A DNA stretch of 64,000 bases from Mycobacterium sp. DL99 (GCF_004762045.1 NZ_SJOM01000007.1:1142026-1206025), one strand, 5' to 3'. Counted from the stretch's first letter, positions 14,795-23,105 are shown. Numbers and translations are program-made. Notes: a model not told the origin generated them from the letters alone.

Positions 14795-15297
14795 CACAGG
14801 ACACCTCGCAGGTCGATGAGGTCGCCGTCAGCTGTGTAACCCTCGACCGGCCGCAGCGCGTAACCGGGTGGGATGTCGCCGGTCCTGTAGTACGAGATGA
14901 AGATGTCCGCTGCCTCCTCAGCGTCGAACACCTCGGCGGTACTGACGAACTCCGGGCCGCGAGGCAACTCGATCGGCACGTCCAGCGGTGCCTCGCCCTC
15001 GTGTGGGTGGCCGATGAAGTACCGCACCCAATCGGCGCCCCACTGCGCACCTCCGGGCTTGCGGATGTCCAACATCATCGCCTCGGCTCGGCCGGCCGCC
15101 TGGATGTACTCCGCGGTGGCCACGTCGCGGACCTCCTCGTAGCTCTTGCCCGGCGGCAGCGCGTAGAAGGTGATGAACCAGCGCTCGGTGCCGTTCAGCT
15201 GGCGCAGCGGGCTGACGAACTGCAGGCGACTGGAACCACCACCCTTCGTCGTGGCCCAGCCGCTGCTGAACTCCATCACGTGCGAGGGGACTCCCAT
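14794..15297 (-). CDS. Imm1-like immunity protein
   Basis: The 167-aa protein resembles the Imm1 family in layout. A Gly-rich start is followed by a strand-rich core, then a late section ELPRGPEFVSTAEVFDAEEAADIF, split here by position: strand, 'pre-helix' Val, then an acidic helix ending in a Gly-Asp-Pro turn. Imm1 proteins occur beside deaminase and RNase polymorphic toxins. It is first of a two-gene minus-strand unit. ATG 15297 gives the longest frame; ATG 15276 is an alternative. Family call is by pattern only. Confidence 0.55.
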   Translation of the reverse strand: MGVPSHVMEFSSGWATTKGGGSSRLQFVSPLRQLNGTERWFITFYALPPGKSYEEVRDVATAEYIQAAGRAEAMMLDIRKPGGAQWGADWVRYFIGHPHEGEAPLDVPIELPRGPEFVSTAEVFDAEEAADIFISYYRTGDIPPGYALRPVEGYTADGDLIDLRGVL

Positions 15298-15460
15298 GAA
15301 GGTGAACCTATCGGGCCGAGATGCTGACCGACCGAGTCAGCGAGCTGACGCCACGCCGAGATGTAGACCACGCAGCGAGGTGCGCTCAGCGCGACACGCC
15401 GAAAAAGTACGTGATTCCGGCTCGCTTGGAGGTGTCCGAACTCCGTGGCGCGATTAGTGC

Positions 15461-15661
15461 ATGAACGAGAACCAGTCACCCGACATCGCCACCGCGGTCG
15501 CCGCGTTGCTGGCCGCCGTCGGACAAGCACAGCCCGCGGCTCCGTCCGCCCCCGTCACCATGCTGACGGTGAAGGAGGCCGCCGAGTACCTGAGGTGCTC
15601 GGAGTCGCTGATCTACGCCCAGATGAAAACTTCGGCGGGCCAGTTCGCCTGCTTCCGGTGA
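15461..15661 (+). CDS. excisionase-like helix-turn-helix protein, truncated
   Basis: The 66-aa ORF ends with a MerR/excisionase-type (HTH_17) start: MLTVKEAAEYLRCSESLIY. It then stops shortly after CFR, where intact members continue with VGR and a wing of about 20 residues. It is therefore shortened or frameshifted; the next frame stays open to 15723. Such proteins direct excision or regulate mobile elements. With the integrase remnant at 8.5-9.5 kb it brackets the toxin/immunity genes. Confidence 0.6.
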   Translation: MNENQSPDIATAVAALLAAVGQAQPAAPSAPVTMLTVKEAAEYLRCSESLIYAQMKTSAGQFACFR

Positions 15662-15781
15662 AGCAGCCGAAGCTCGACGACACCCGGGCGACGCTCCACC
15701 AACTCCAAGTCAACGCGGAGTAGACCGAGCCTCAGATCGACTGCTGACAACGATCGTCGGAACCGTCGCGGCGCTTCTCGA

Positions 15782-16600
15782 TTAGATCTGCCAATCGTTG
15801 GAGCCATCGTGCCGGGAGTAGGTGCCGGTGGAGTTCTGAACGATGATGGGATCGCCGGCGCCGAAGTTGTCGAAGAACCACCTCGCGTTGGCCGGGCTGA
15901 TGTTGATGCAGCCGTGACTGACGTCGCGCTTGCCCTGATCGTCCACCGACCACGGAGCGCTGTGCACGAAGTCGCCGCTGTCGTCGAACCGGACGGCCAA
16001 CTCGACCGTCACCTTGTAGCCGTACGTCGAGTTGACCGGGACACCGTAGGTCGACGAATCCATCACCACCGACGGCATTTTTTCTTGAACGTAGTAGGTG
16101 CCGTTCGGAGTCTGGTGGCCGCCGGCTGCCATACCCATCGACATCGGGATGGTTTTCTCCACGGCCCCGTTGCGGGTGACGGTCAGTTGGTGTGTGGAGT
16201 CGTTGGCCGTGGCCACCAGCGCGTCCCCGGTCTTGAAGTTGGACACCGTGCCGGCGGCATCGACGGTGACCGCGGTGTGGGCGGGCCAGAAGCTCAGCGG
16301 ACGCCAACGCAGCTGCGTGGGGGTCATCCAGTAGAACTTGCCGGGAACTTCCGGGACCGACGAGACATGGATGGCGTTTTCGGTGGCACCGGCGTCGTCG
16401 ACGGGGCCGGGGAAGTTGATGATGATCGGCTGGGCCACACCGACGGTCGAGCCGTCGACGGGGACGAGCCTCGGTGGCTCGAACGGCCCCGGATCTGCCT
16501 GCGCAGCACCGGCACCCAACATGAACGCACAGCCCACCATCGAAGCCGCTCCGGCCGCCTTCAAAGCGCCGAAAAGTCTTCCCCTCGTCCAGTCACTCAT
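15782..16600 (-). CDS. L,D-transpeptidase (ErfK/YbiS/YhnG family)
   Basis: This 272-aa exported enzyme forms 3-3 cross-links in mycobacterial peptidoglycan. An N-terminal signal sequence or anchor (about residues 10-35, cleavage near AQADPG) is followed by an Ig-like domain (about 45-130) and the YkuD catalytic domain (about 135-255). The latter contains HSAPWS and SHGCINIS with the catalytic Cys near residue 229. The length and two-domain layout match LdtMt1-like proteins. ATG 16600 begins a typical basic N-region. It marks the return to core chromosomal genes after the island. Confidence 0.92.
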   Translation of the reverse strand: MSDWTRGRLFGALKAAGAASMVGCAFMLGAGAAQADPGPFEPPRLVPVDGSTVGVAQPIIINFPGPVDDAGATENAIHVSSVPEVPGKFYWMTPTQLRWRPLSFWPAHTAVTVDAAGTVSNFKTGDALVATANDSTHQLTVTRNGAVEKTIPMSMGMAAGGHQTPNGTYYVQEKMPSVVMDSSTYGVPVNSTYGYKVTVELAVRFDDSGDFVHSAPWSVDDQGKRDVSHGCINISPANARWFFDNFGAGDPIIVQNSTGTYSRHDGSNDWQI

Positions 16601-16639
16601 CTCACCATCGTGTCACGCTGGTCAGGCCTGTCCGGTGTT

Positions 16640-16822
16640 TCAGTGGCACACCGACCACCACCGGCGCGGACGAGGGGTGGCACCTGAGTGCGCGTCGCGT
16701 TTGTGTCGACACACCTCGCCGGCCGCGGCCACTGCCGTCGGATCGAAGCCGGGTGGCACGGGGCCGCCGGTCACCAGCGCCCGGACCAGGGCTTCCTGCC
16801 GCTGAGCCAAGGTGTCTCTCAT
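16640..16822 (-). CDS. small protein of the MNIO operon (SCO6045-like N-terminus)
   Basis: The 60-aa product begins MRDTLAQRQEALVRALVTGG followed by PVPPGFDP. I recognise this as the start of a short family that commonly follows DUF692 genes in actinobacteria, where it may be the partner or recognition protein. Intact relatives are longer. Here the frame ends in an Arg/Trp-rich stretch, suggesting truncation. ATG 16822 overlaps the DUF692 stop (ATGA); a GTG at 16828 is less likely. Confidence 0.55.
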   Translation of the reverse strand: MRDTLAQRQEALVRALVTGGPVPPGFDPTAVAAAGEVCRHKRDAHSGATPRPRRWWSVCH

Positions 16823-17685
16823 GCCCACGCCTCCCTCGCCCCGGCGGTGATCGATGGAGCTCCGGCCGCCGTGGCGATCGCGTCCAGCTCATCGAAAAGC
16901 TCTGCGGCGGGTGGGAACCGGCCGTCGCGCTCCAGCATGAACGGGGTATCGACCCGTTCCCGCAGCGCTGTGACCAGGTCCAGCACCTCCGTCGGAGTCC
17001 GATCGGTGTGGGTGTCGTGGTAGAAGTCCTCGCCCTCCCGACCGCCCGCGACGTGGCTGTAGGCCACCCGCTCCACCGGCAGGCGCGCGATCTCCCGCAG
17101 TGGATCACGTCCACGGTTGCGGGCGTTGGCGTAGACGTTCGCCACATCGAGGACCAGTAGCACCCCGGTGCATTCCACCAACTCGGTGAGGAACTCCGAT
17201 TCGGTGAGATCGGACTCCGGCCATTCCACAAACGAGGCGATGTTCTCCACCGCGAGCGGCACCGGCAGTTCGCGCCGGGTGCGGTCGATATTCGCCGTCA
17301 ACACGTCGAGCGCCTCCCGGGTGCGTGGCACCGGAAGGAGATGCCCGGCCTCGATCCCGCCGGCCCGGACGAAGGCGATGTGCTCGCTGACCACCGGAGC
17401 GTCGAGCGCTTCTGCGCAGGCGGCCAGCCGCCGGACCCGCCTGGGCTGCACGGGTTCTGCGCCGCCCAGCGAGAGTGCGACGCCGTGGGGTACCACCGGA
17501 ACACCGCGGGCGACCAGATCCGCCAGGGCCGGTTCGGGCCGGGCTCGACGGCGGCGGACCGGGATCGATTCGGCGATCACCTCGCAGAACCCGGGCCGCA
17601 GATCGGTGATCACCCCGGCGATCTCACGCCGCCAGCCGATACCCACGTCGCCCAGGGCGGGCACGGTGCGGGTCGCGGTGCTCAT
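16819..17685 (-). CDS. MNIO family (DUF692) iron-dependent oxidative enzyme
   Basis: This 288-aa TIM-barrel-type enzyme belongs to the multinuclear non-heme iron oxidases (MbnB/TglH relatives), which oxidise Cys or backbone positions in RiPP precursors. Metal-ligand motifs are in the expected order: VPHGVALSL, VSEHIAF, LAVENIA, LVLDVANVY, YSHVAGG, HDTHTDRTP and MLERDGRFP. ATG 17685 overlaps the stop of the upstream Cys-rich membrane protein by 4 nt, implying coupled synthesis of enzyme and substrate. The probable substrate is that upstream Cys/Gly tail; this is inference from gene order. Confidence 0.88.
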   Translation of the reverse strand: MSTATRTVPALGDVGIGWRREIAGVITDLRPGFCEVIAESIPVRRRRARPEPALADLVARGVPVVPHGVALSLGGAEPVQPRRVRRLAACAEALDAPVVSEHIAFVRAGGIEAGHLLPVPRTREALDVLTANIDRTRRELPVPLAVENIASFVEWPESDLTESEFLTELVECTGVLLVLDVANVYANARNRGRDPLREIARLPVERVAYSHVAGGREGEDFYHDTHTDRTPTEVLDLVTALRERVDTPFMLERDGRFPPAAELFDELDAIATAAGAPSITAGAREAWA

Positions 17686-18590
17686 CCGCCGCAACCTCCG
17701 CACCCGCCACAACCACCGCACCCACTGCAACCGCCGCCACCGTCGCCCCCGCAGGACGCACCGCAGCCGCCGCCGTCGGCTCCGCTGGAGGAGCTGCCGG
17801 CCAGCTGCACGGAGGTCGAGTAGTCGGCGTCCAGCGCCCACAGCGCGCCGGTACCGAACAGTGCCACCGACATCGCCACCGCCGCCGGACCGTAGGTGTC
17901 GAAGGCGGGCTGCTTCGCCGGTTCCAGATAAGCCAGTTCCTTCTGTTGGGCGGCCAGTAACCGACGGCCCGCGCGGGTCAGGCGGTCGACGCCGAGCAGG
18001 TGTGGGAGCACGAGTGCTGCGCACAGGACCGTGGCGAGCACAACCGCGGTGAACGTGACCGCGTGGATCGGGTGGTCGGACAACTGGGTCGCCAGGTACA
18101 CGCCGTAGCCGATACCGAGCGTCATCACCACGATCGACGGCGCTGTGCCCCAGCGCATGCGGGCCCGTTCGGCCCCGGTCCGCACCAGGCCGCGCTGGCT
18201 CAGTTGCTCTTCGAGCGCAGCGAGTTCGTCCCGCGATGCGGCATACAGACCCGGCACGGTGTGCTCCGGATCGGCGGCGACCCGTTCCAGTACCTGCCCG
18301 GTGAACCGGTCGGTCTCCGGGCTGGGCACGGCGCGGTCCACCCGTCCGTCCGCGGTGATCCGTCCGGTGGCGCGCAGGCTTGCGAGTGATGTCACCACCG
18401 GGGCGATGTCCGATCGCAGGAATGCCAGCTCGGACGCGCTGATCGGTTCCGTCACCGCAGGCCGCCGCGGAGTCATGGCGATCCGCCAGACCACCGCGCA
18501 GACGATCGCGGTTGCCAATGCGGCCAGATATCCGTACCCCACTGGGGTTATCGCCTCGGCGTACCGATCAAGCAGGTTCTCGATCGACAT
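17682..18590 (-). CDS. TIGR04222-type membrane protein with Cys/Gly-rich tail (candidate RiPP precursor)
   Basis: This 302-aa protein has an N-terminal transmembrane helix (about 17-38), a cytosolic helical domain (about 45-155), two or three further hydrophobic helices (about 155-210 and 235-255) and a 30-residue tail. The tail is almost pure Gly with seven Cys, in GC(x2-7) spacing, ending CGGCGGCGGCGG. AGGAGG seven bases upstream fixes ATG 18590. It is first in an operon with the MNIO enzyme. Tail and operon suggest the Cys residues are post-translationally modified or bind metal at the membrane. Confidence 0.85.
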   Translation of the reverse strand: MSIENLLDRYAEAITPVGYGYLAALATAIVCAVVWRIAMTPRRPAVTEPISASELAFLRSDIAPVVTSLASLRATGRITADGRVDRAVPSPETDRFTGQVLERVAADPEHTVPGLYAASRDELAALEEQLSQRGLVRTGAERARMRWGTAPSIVVMTLGIGYGVYLATQLSDHPIHAVTFTAVVLATVLCAALVLPHLLGVDRLTRAGRRLLAAQQKELAYLEPAKQPAFDTYGPAAVAMSVALFGTGALWALDADYSTSVQLAGSSSSGADGGGCGASCGGDGGGGCSGCGGCGGCGGCGG

Positions 18591-18878
18591 CACATCACCT
18601 CCTGGTGTTCGGTTTGGATCACCTTGCTCGCGTCAATGCCCCTTACCGGTCACAACTTTCAGGCGAAACCCCGGTCGTGCGGCGCCGCTGAACCAGCCAG
18701 CGTGCACGGCGGGGGACAGGGGCCGTTGAGGACTTGGTGGCTGTTGTCTGAGGATGAGGAAAATCCGTGCTGTCACCGGGTGAGCAGGTCGGCAGGCGCG
18801 GATGCCACATCCGTCCGATCGGTAACATCAACCCCATGGGCAACGGCATTCACAAGCGTCGCGGCTGTCGGGAGTGAA

Positions 18879-19448
18879 ATGCGCAACTGCCTGAGGGTTC
18901 TCGTCGTCGCGCTGGCATGCGCACTGACCCTGACCGCTAGTCCGGTGACCGCGCAGGCCGTCCCGCCCGTGGCCGGCAAGGATTTCACCAAACCCGCCAT
19001 CGTCATCCTCGGGTACGGGCTGAAACCCGATGGCTCCATGCGCGCCATCCTGTACCACCGCGTCCTCACCGGCCTCGCGATCGCGCAGGCGTTTCCGCAG
19101 TCTCCGGTCATCGTCACCGGCGGCAATCCGCAGAACGGTCAAACCGAGGCCGCGCAGATGCGCAATCTGCTTGTCATGCTTGGTCTTCCGGCCCGCCGCA
19201 TCATCGTCGAGGACCGGGCGAACAGCACCGTGCAGAACGCGCAGTTCTCGGTTCCACTGGCGAAGAAGGCCGGCGCCACCGGCATCATCGTGGTGACGTC
19301 GTCGACGCATCAGGGCCGCGCCGATCAGAACTTCGCCGACGCCGGCGGCAATGTGCTGGCCACGGTAAGCTTCCCCGACGGCAATCCGTCGGTGAACATC
19401 GCCCAGTTCGTGCGTGATGTGCTGAGTCCATTGACGCCGATCGGTTGA
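18879..19448 (+). CDS. exported YdcF/DUF218 family protein
   Basis: The 189-aa protein has a cleavable signal peptide (residues 1-24, ending AQAV). The DUF218 (SanA/YdcF-like) fold follows: AIVILGYGLKPDG, a VIVTGG box followed by Asn, Glu-containing MRNLLV helix, RANSTVQNA and the VTSSTHQGRA motif. Family members are thought to act in cell-envelope or vancomycin-sensitivity processes, but the biochemical role is unknown. GGAG at 18871-18874 supports ATG 18879. Confidence 0.82.
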   Translation: MRNCLRVLVVALACALTLTASPVTAQAVPPVAGKDFTKPAIVILGYGLKPDGSMRAILYHRVLTGLAIAQAFPQSPVIVTGGNPQNGQTEAAQMRNLLVMLGLPARRIIVEDRANSTVQNAQFSVPLAKKAGATGIIVVTSSTHQGRADQNFADAGGNVLATVSFPDGNPSVNIAQFVRDVLSPLTPIG

Positions 19449-19469
19449 CCACCGGGTTACGCTGCGGGA

Positions 19470-19712
19470 ATGGGCAGGATCGTCATCGGGGTCTGTGCGC
19501 TGGCCGTGTTGCTGGCGCCGTCTGCCGCTGCGGAACCGGCAGCCCTGGATCCGACCGGGAATCGTTCCGGTGGGCCGGTGCCCACAGTCAACGGGGTTCC
19601 GTGCGTGGGCGGCAACCTGGGTGTCTGTCTGAGTTTCCGGCAGAACCGTCCACCGGCCGCCAGTCCGGGTGCACGGTCCAGTGTTGGCCACACCCCCACC
19701 GTGCGTCGCTGA
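19470..19712 (+). CDS. small exported protein with two cysteines
   Basis: The 80-aa product has a signal peptide (cleavage after SAAA-EP, about residue 21). The mature region of about 58 residues is rich in Pro, Gly and Arg, with two Cys (GVPCVGG and GVCLSF) that could form a disulphide. It follows the DUF218 gene by 21 nt. No family is recognised. Confidence 0.6.
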   Translation: MGRIVIGVCALAVLLAPSAAAEPAALDPTGNRSGGPVPTVNGVPCVGGNLGVCLSFRQNRPPAASPGARSSVGHTPTVRR

Positions 19713-19736
19713 TCGGCACTACCATGACAGCCCGAG

Positions 19737-20336
19737 ATGAACAGTCCCACGACGTCGGTTGACGCCGACAAGAGCGCGTTCCGGTCGCGCCTGCTCGCCG
19801 CCATGAACGAATCGATCGTCGAGGACGGCTATCAGAACACCACCGTCGCTGACATCGTGCGCCGGGCGAAGACTTCGCGCCGTACCTTCTACGAACATTT
19901 CGCCAGCCGTGAAGAGTGCTTTGTCGCGCTGCTGACCAGCGTCAATACCCAGCATGTGCGTGAGGTCGCGGGAGGAGTCGACCGGAGCGCGTCCTGGCAG
20001 GACCAGGTCCGTCAGGCGGTCGAGGCGTGGATCGCCTCCTACGAGGCCAATCCGGAGCTGATGCTGGCCTGGATTCGCGATCTGCCGACGCTGGGTACCG
20101 CGGCGCGGGCGCTGCAACGCGAGTCGATGGAGCATTTCATCGCCATGGTGCAGGCCATGACGAACAACGAAGCGTTCCGCGCGGCCGGGGTGTCGATCTC
20201 GCGGCGTCGGATCATCATGATGATCGGCGGGTTGCGTGAACTCACCGCGATCACCGTGGAGAGCGGGGACCAGGTGGGGGAGATCACCGAGGACGCGGTG
20301 CTGGCGTGCACTGCGATGCTGACGCCGCTCAGCTGA
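19737..20336 (+). CDS. TetR/AcrR family transcriptional regulator
   Basis: The 199-aa regulator has an N-terminal HTH (about residues 15-60) with DIVRRAKTSRRTFYEHFASR, the classic TetR recognition helix and following FxEHF motif. A helical ligand-binding domain of about 140 residues follows. It starts 24 nt after the small exported protein. The 3' end overlaps the convergent DUF2834 gene by 8 nt. Ligand and targets cannot be read from the sequence. Confidence 0.88.
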   Translation: MNSPTTSVDADKSAFRSRLLAAMNESIVEDGYQNTTVADIVRRAKTSRRTFYEHFASREECFVALLTSVNTQHVREVAGGVDRSASWQDQVRQAVEAWIASYEANPELMLAWIRDLPTLGTAARALQRESMEHFIAMVQAMTNNEAFRAAGVSISRRRIIMMIGGLRELTAITVESGDQVGEITEDAVLACTAMLTPLS

Positions 20337-20805
20337 CGGGGACCGCCGCCTGTTGGTGTCGGCGCTGCCGTTCGATCGTGGCGAAGTAGAAGGCGAACGC
20401 GAACGCGAAGCTGGTGAACAGGCTCGCCACGAAGAACAGCCAGGGGTGGCGGATGCCGCGGCGCAGCCCGTCGATGATCGTAAACAGCGGCAGCAGTATG
20501 ACATTGGCGATCGTGTAGTCGGCGCTGGCCGAGCCGGCCGCGGGGTTGGTGTACCCGAGCGCGATGAACTCTTGCCAACTTCCCGGGCCCCAGATCGGGT
20601 TGCCGTCCGGTTGGGCGTACTGCGCGACGAACTTCATGTTGAAGTACCAGCAGATCGGGATCGAGGCGAGGCCGACGACGTAGTACGCCAGCTCGACGCG
20701 GGACAGCGCCGGCCCGGGCGGGCGCGAGAAGACATGCGGATTGAGGCGGATGACGAGCGCGACGACGGCCACGCCCAGAACTGCATGAACGATGATCGAC
20801 ACCAT
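20329..20805 (-). CDS. DUF2834-type membrane protein
   Basis: The 158-aa protein has four hydrophobic helices: a start segment (SIIVHAVLGVAVVALVIRL), one around residues 40-55, and two near 100-145 ending in a conserved-looking FFVASLFTSFAFAFAFYF. ATG 20805 is used although the frame is open to 21036, because upstream coding would run through a TetR operator and the divergent gene. It is divergently transcribed from the TetR gene at 20894 and shares its control region. Confidence 0.75.
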   Translation of the reverse strand: MVSIIVHAVLGVAVVALVIRLNPHVFSRPPGPALSRVELAYYVVGLASIPICWYFNMKFVAQYAQPDGNPIWGPGSWQEFIALGYTNPAAGSASADYTIANVILLPLFTIIDGLRRGIRHPWLFFVASLFTSFAFAFAFYFATIERQRRHQQAAVPVS

Positions 20806-20834
20806 GGCGTGAGCACACTCTCGATCCCAAGTTT

Positions 20835-20848
20835 TGTCAATATTGACA
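20835..20848. promoter_or_regulatory. TetR operator O1, TGTCAATATTGACA
   Basis: This is a perfect 14-bp palindrome between the divergent DUF2834 and TetR genes, 30 bp before the DUF2834 start and 46 bp before the TetR start. A near copy is found after the TetR gene at 21501-21522. Its position is ideal for autoregulation and divergent control. Confidence 0.75.
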
Positions 20849-20893
20849 TTTGTGTGTCCGGGGATCGATCGGCCGTGCGGTAATTTCACTGCC

Positions 20894-21499
20894 ATGGCCA
20901 GACCCGCGCAGACCGCGCGCAGTGAACGCACCCGCGAGGCGCTGCGCCAGGCCGCGTTGGTGCGGTTCCTGGCCCAGGGGGTCGAGGACACCTCGGCAGA
21001 ACAGATCGCTGCCGACGCCGGGGTGTCGCTGCGCACGTTCTACCGGCACTTCACCTCCAAACACGACCTGCTGTTCGCCGATTACGACGCTGGCCTGCAC
21101 TGGTTCCGAGCCGCGCTGGCCGAGCGGCCGGCCACCGAATCGATCCTCGACTCGGTGCAGTCCGCGGTCCTGGCCTTCCCGTATGACGTCGATGCGGTGA
21201 CGAAGATCGCCGGCATGCGTGCGGTCGAACTCGACCCCGACCGGATCGTGCGGCACATCCGTCAGGTGGAATCCGACTTCGCTGATGCGGTGGCCGAGCT
21301 GCTGGTGTCGCGCCAGGGCCGAATGCCGCAGGGGGATGACCGGCTGCAGATCGTGGTGACGGCTCGATGCGTCGCCGCCGCGGTGTTCGGCGCGATGGAG
21401 CTGTGGATGGTCGGCGATGAGGCGGGGGAGCGAACGCTCCCCGAACTGGCGCGGATGTGCCGGACCGCGCTGGAAGGGCTGCGCACCGGGCTGGCGTGA
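20894..21499 (+). CDS. TetR family regulator of the adjacent FAD oxidoreductase
   Basis: The 201-aa protein has a TetR HTH with TSAEQIAADAGVSLRTFYRH near residues 33-52, followed by FTSKHDLL, and a helical effector domain. ATG 20894 is preferred over the upstream frame. Its gene is bracketed by two matching palindromes (20835 and 21501), so it probably represses itself, the divergent DUF2834 gene and the downstream oxidoreductase. The inducing ligand is unknown. Confidence 0.88.
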   Translation: MARPAQTARSERTREALRQAALVRFLAQGVEDTSAEQIAADAGVSLRTFYRHFTSKHDLLFADYDAGLHWFRAALAERPATESILDSVQSAVLAFPYDVDAVTKIAGMRAVELDPDRIVRHIRQVESDFADAVAELLVSRQGRMPQGDDRLQIVVTARCVAAAVFGAMELWMVGDEAGERTLPELARMCRTALEGLRTGLA

Positions 21500-21500
21500 T

Positions 21501-21522
21501 GTTTTGTCATTATTGACAAAAC
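21501..21522. promoter_or_regulatory. TetR operator O2, GTTTTGTCA-TTAT-TGACAAAAC
   Basis: Nine-base arms pair perfectly around a 4-bp spacer. The core TGTCA-N4-TGACA is the same as O1. It lies just after the TetR stop and 27 bp before the oxidoreductase start, the expected place for a repressor site. Confidence 0.78.
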
Positions 21523-21548
21523 ATCCAGCTCGGTGTCAGCCTCAGTCG

Positions 21549-23105
21549 ATGGCGGACTACGACGCGATCGTGATCGGGGCCGGGCACAACGGGCTGGCCG
21601 CTGCGGCCCTCTTGGCGCGGGCGGGAATGCGCACCCTGTGCCTGGAGGCCAAGAGATACGCCGGCGGTATGGCTTCGACCGTCGAGTTGTTCGACGGCTA
21701 CCGGTTCGAGATCGCCGGGTCCCTGCAGTTCCCCACCTCGGCGGTGGTCAGCACCGAACTCGGGCTGGACACCTTGCCGACAGTGGACCTGGAGGTCATG
21801 TCGGTGTCTCTGCGCGGAATCGGTGACCCGCCGGTGGTCTATTACGCCGATCCGATGAAGATGCTCGCCCATCTCGGTGAGGTCCACGGCGCCGACGCGG
21901 TGGCCGGGATGGCCGGCCTGATGGCGTGGAGCCTGGCGCCCACCCGGGCGCTGGGCCGATTCGACGCGGGGCGTCCGCCCCGCACGCTCGATGAGATGTA
22001 TGCCTGTGCGACAACGGAATCCGAACGTTCCGCGATCGATGACCTGCTGTTCGGATCGGTAAGCGGTGTCTTGGACCGGTATCTGCCGGACCGGGACAAG
22101 CACGGCGCGTTGCGCGGCATGCTGGCCTTCCTGGCGGTCAACACGACCTACCGCGGGCCCGAGACGCCGGGCAGCGCGGCCGCCCTCGCCTACGGACTCG
22201 CGGTGCCCGACGAGAACGCCATGCTGATGAAGAAACTGGTGGGCGGTATCGGTGCCTTGACCGACCATCTGCATGCACTGCTGACCGCCGCCGGTGGTGA
22301 GTTGCGGTTGCGCAGCAGCGTGGATCGGATATCGGTCGATGGCGGCCGGATCACCGGAGTGCGACTGGCTGACGGTACGGCGATCACCGCGCCCGTTGTG
22401 GTGTCGGCGATCGCCCCGGACACGACGGTCACCAAGTTGATCGACGCCGAGGCACTGCCCGCCGAGGTGCGCGAGCGGTTCACCCGCATCGACCATCGCG
22501 GTAGCTACCTGCAGATGCATTTCGCTCTCGACGGAGCCCCTACCTTCGATGCCCCGTACGAGATGCTCAACGACCCTGAGATGCAGGCTGCCATCGGCCT
22601 TTTCAGCACTCCAGAAGAACTGCAGCAGCAGTGGCAGGATGCCCGCCGCGGGATCGTGCCCGCCGATCCCGCGATCGCCTTCCAGATTCCGTCGGCCCAC
22701 GATCCGACGCTGGCCCCGGCGGGCAAACACGCGGCTTCGGCGTTCGCGCTGTGGTTCCCGGTCGAGGAGTCCACGTCCGGGTACGGCGAGCTGAAGGCCG
22801 AGATGGGCCGACGCGTGATCGAGAAGATCACCAGATTGGCACCGGATTTCGAGCGCCGCATCATCCGGCACACCACGTTCACCCCGCGGCACATGGGCAC
22901 CATGTTCGGCGCACCGGGCGGCGACTACTGCCACGGGCTGATCCATCCCGAGCAGATGGGTCCCAACCGGCCTGGCCCCAAAGGATATGTCGGCCAACCG
23001 CTTCCCGTTGACGGTCTCTATTTGGCCAGTGCCGGGTGCCACGGCGGACCGGGAATCACCTTCATCCCCGGCTACAACGCCGCCAAGGCCGTGCTGGGCG
23101 ATTAG
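21549..23105 (+). CDS. FAD-dependent phytoene-desaturase-like/PYROXD2-like oxidoreductase
   Basis: This 518-aa flavoprotein opens with a dinucleotide-binding motif (VIGAGHNGLAAAALLARAG) followed by an E-containing LCLEAKRYAGG. This is the layout of NAD(P)/FAD amine-oxidase and phytoene-desaturase families. A C-terminal second FAD motif ends GLYLASAGCHGGPGITFIPG. Substrate is unknown; relatives act on carotenoids or polyunsaturated compounds. ATG 21549 lies after the O2 operator, so TetR control is likely. The stop overlaps the convergent zinc-finger gene by 4 nt. Confidence 0.85.
   Translation: MADYDAIVIGAGHNGLAAAALLARAGMRTLCLEAKRYAGGMASTVELFDGYRFEIAGSLQFPTSAVVSTELGLDTLPTVDLEVMSVSLRGIGDPPVVYYADPMKMLAHLGEVHGADAVAGMAGLMAWSLAPTRALGRFDAGRPPRTLDEMYACATTESERSAIDDLLFGSVSGVLDRYLPDRDKHGALRGMLAFLAVNTTYRGPETPGSAAALAYGLAVPDENAMLMKKLVGGIGALTDHLHALLTAAGGELRLRSSVDRISVDGGRITGVRLADGTAITAPVVVSAIAPDTTVTKLIDAEALPAEVRERFTRIDHRGSYLQMHFALDGAPTFDAPYEMLNDPEMQAAIGLFSTPEELQQQWQDARRGIVPADPAIAFQIPSAHDPTLAPAGKHAASAFALWFPVEESTSGYGELKAEMGRRVIEKITRLAPDFERRIIRHTTFTPRHMGTMFGAPGGDYCHGLIHPEQMGPNRPGPKGYVGQPLPVDGLYLASAGCHGGPGITFIPGYNAAKAVLGD

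Noticed and set aside
15809-16687. 292-codon plus-strand frame across the L,D-transpeptidase
   Set aside because: Antisense shadow. The minus-strand frame has a signal peptide and the SHGCIN catalytic motif.
21510-23042. Minus-strand open frame of 510 codons antisense to the FAD oxidoreductase
   Set aside because: No recognisable motif, shadow composition, and the plus-strand frame has clear FAD motifs and an operator in front.
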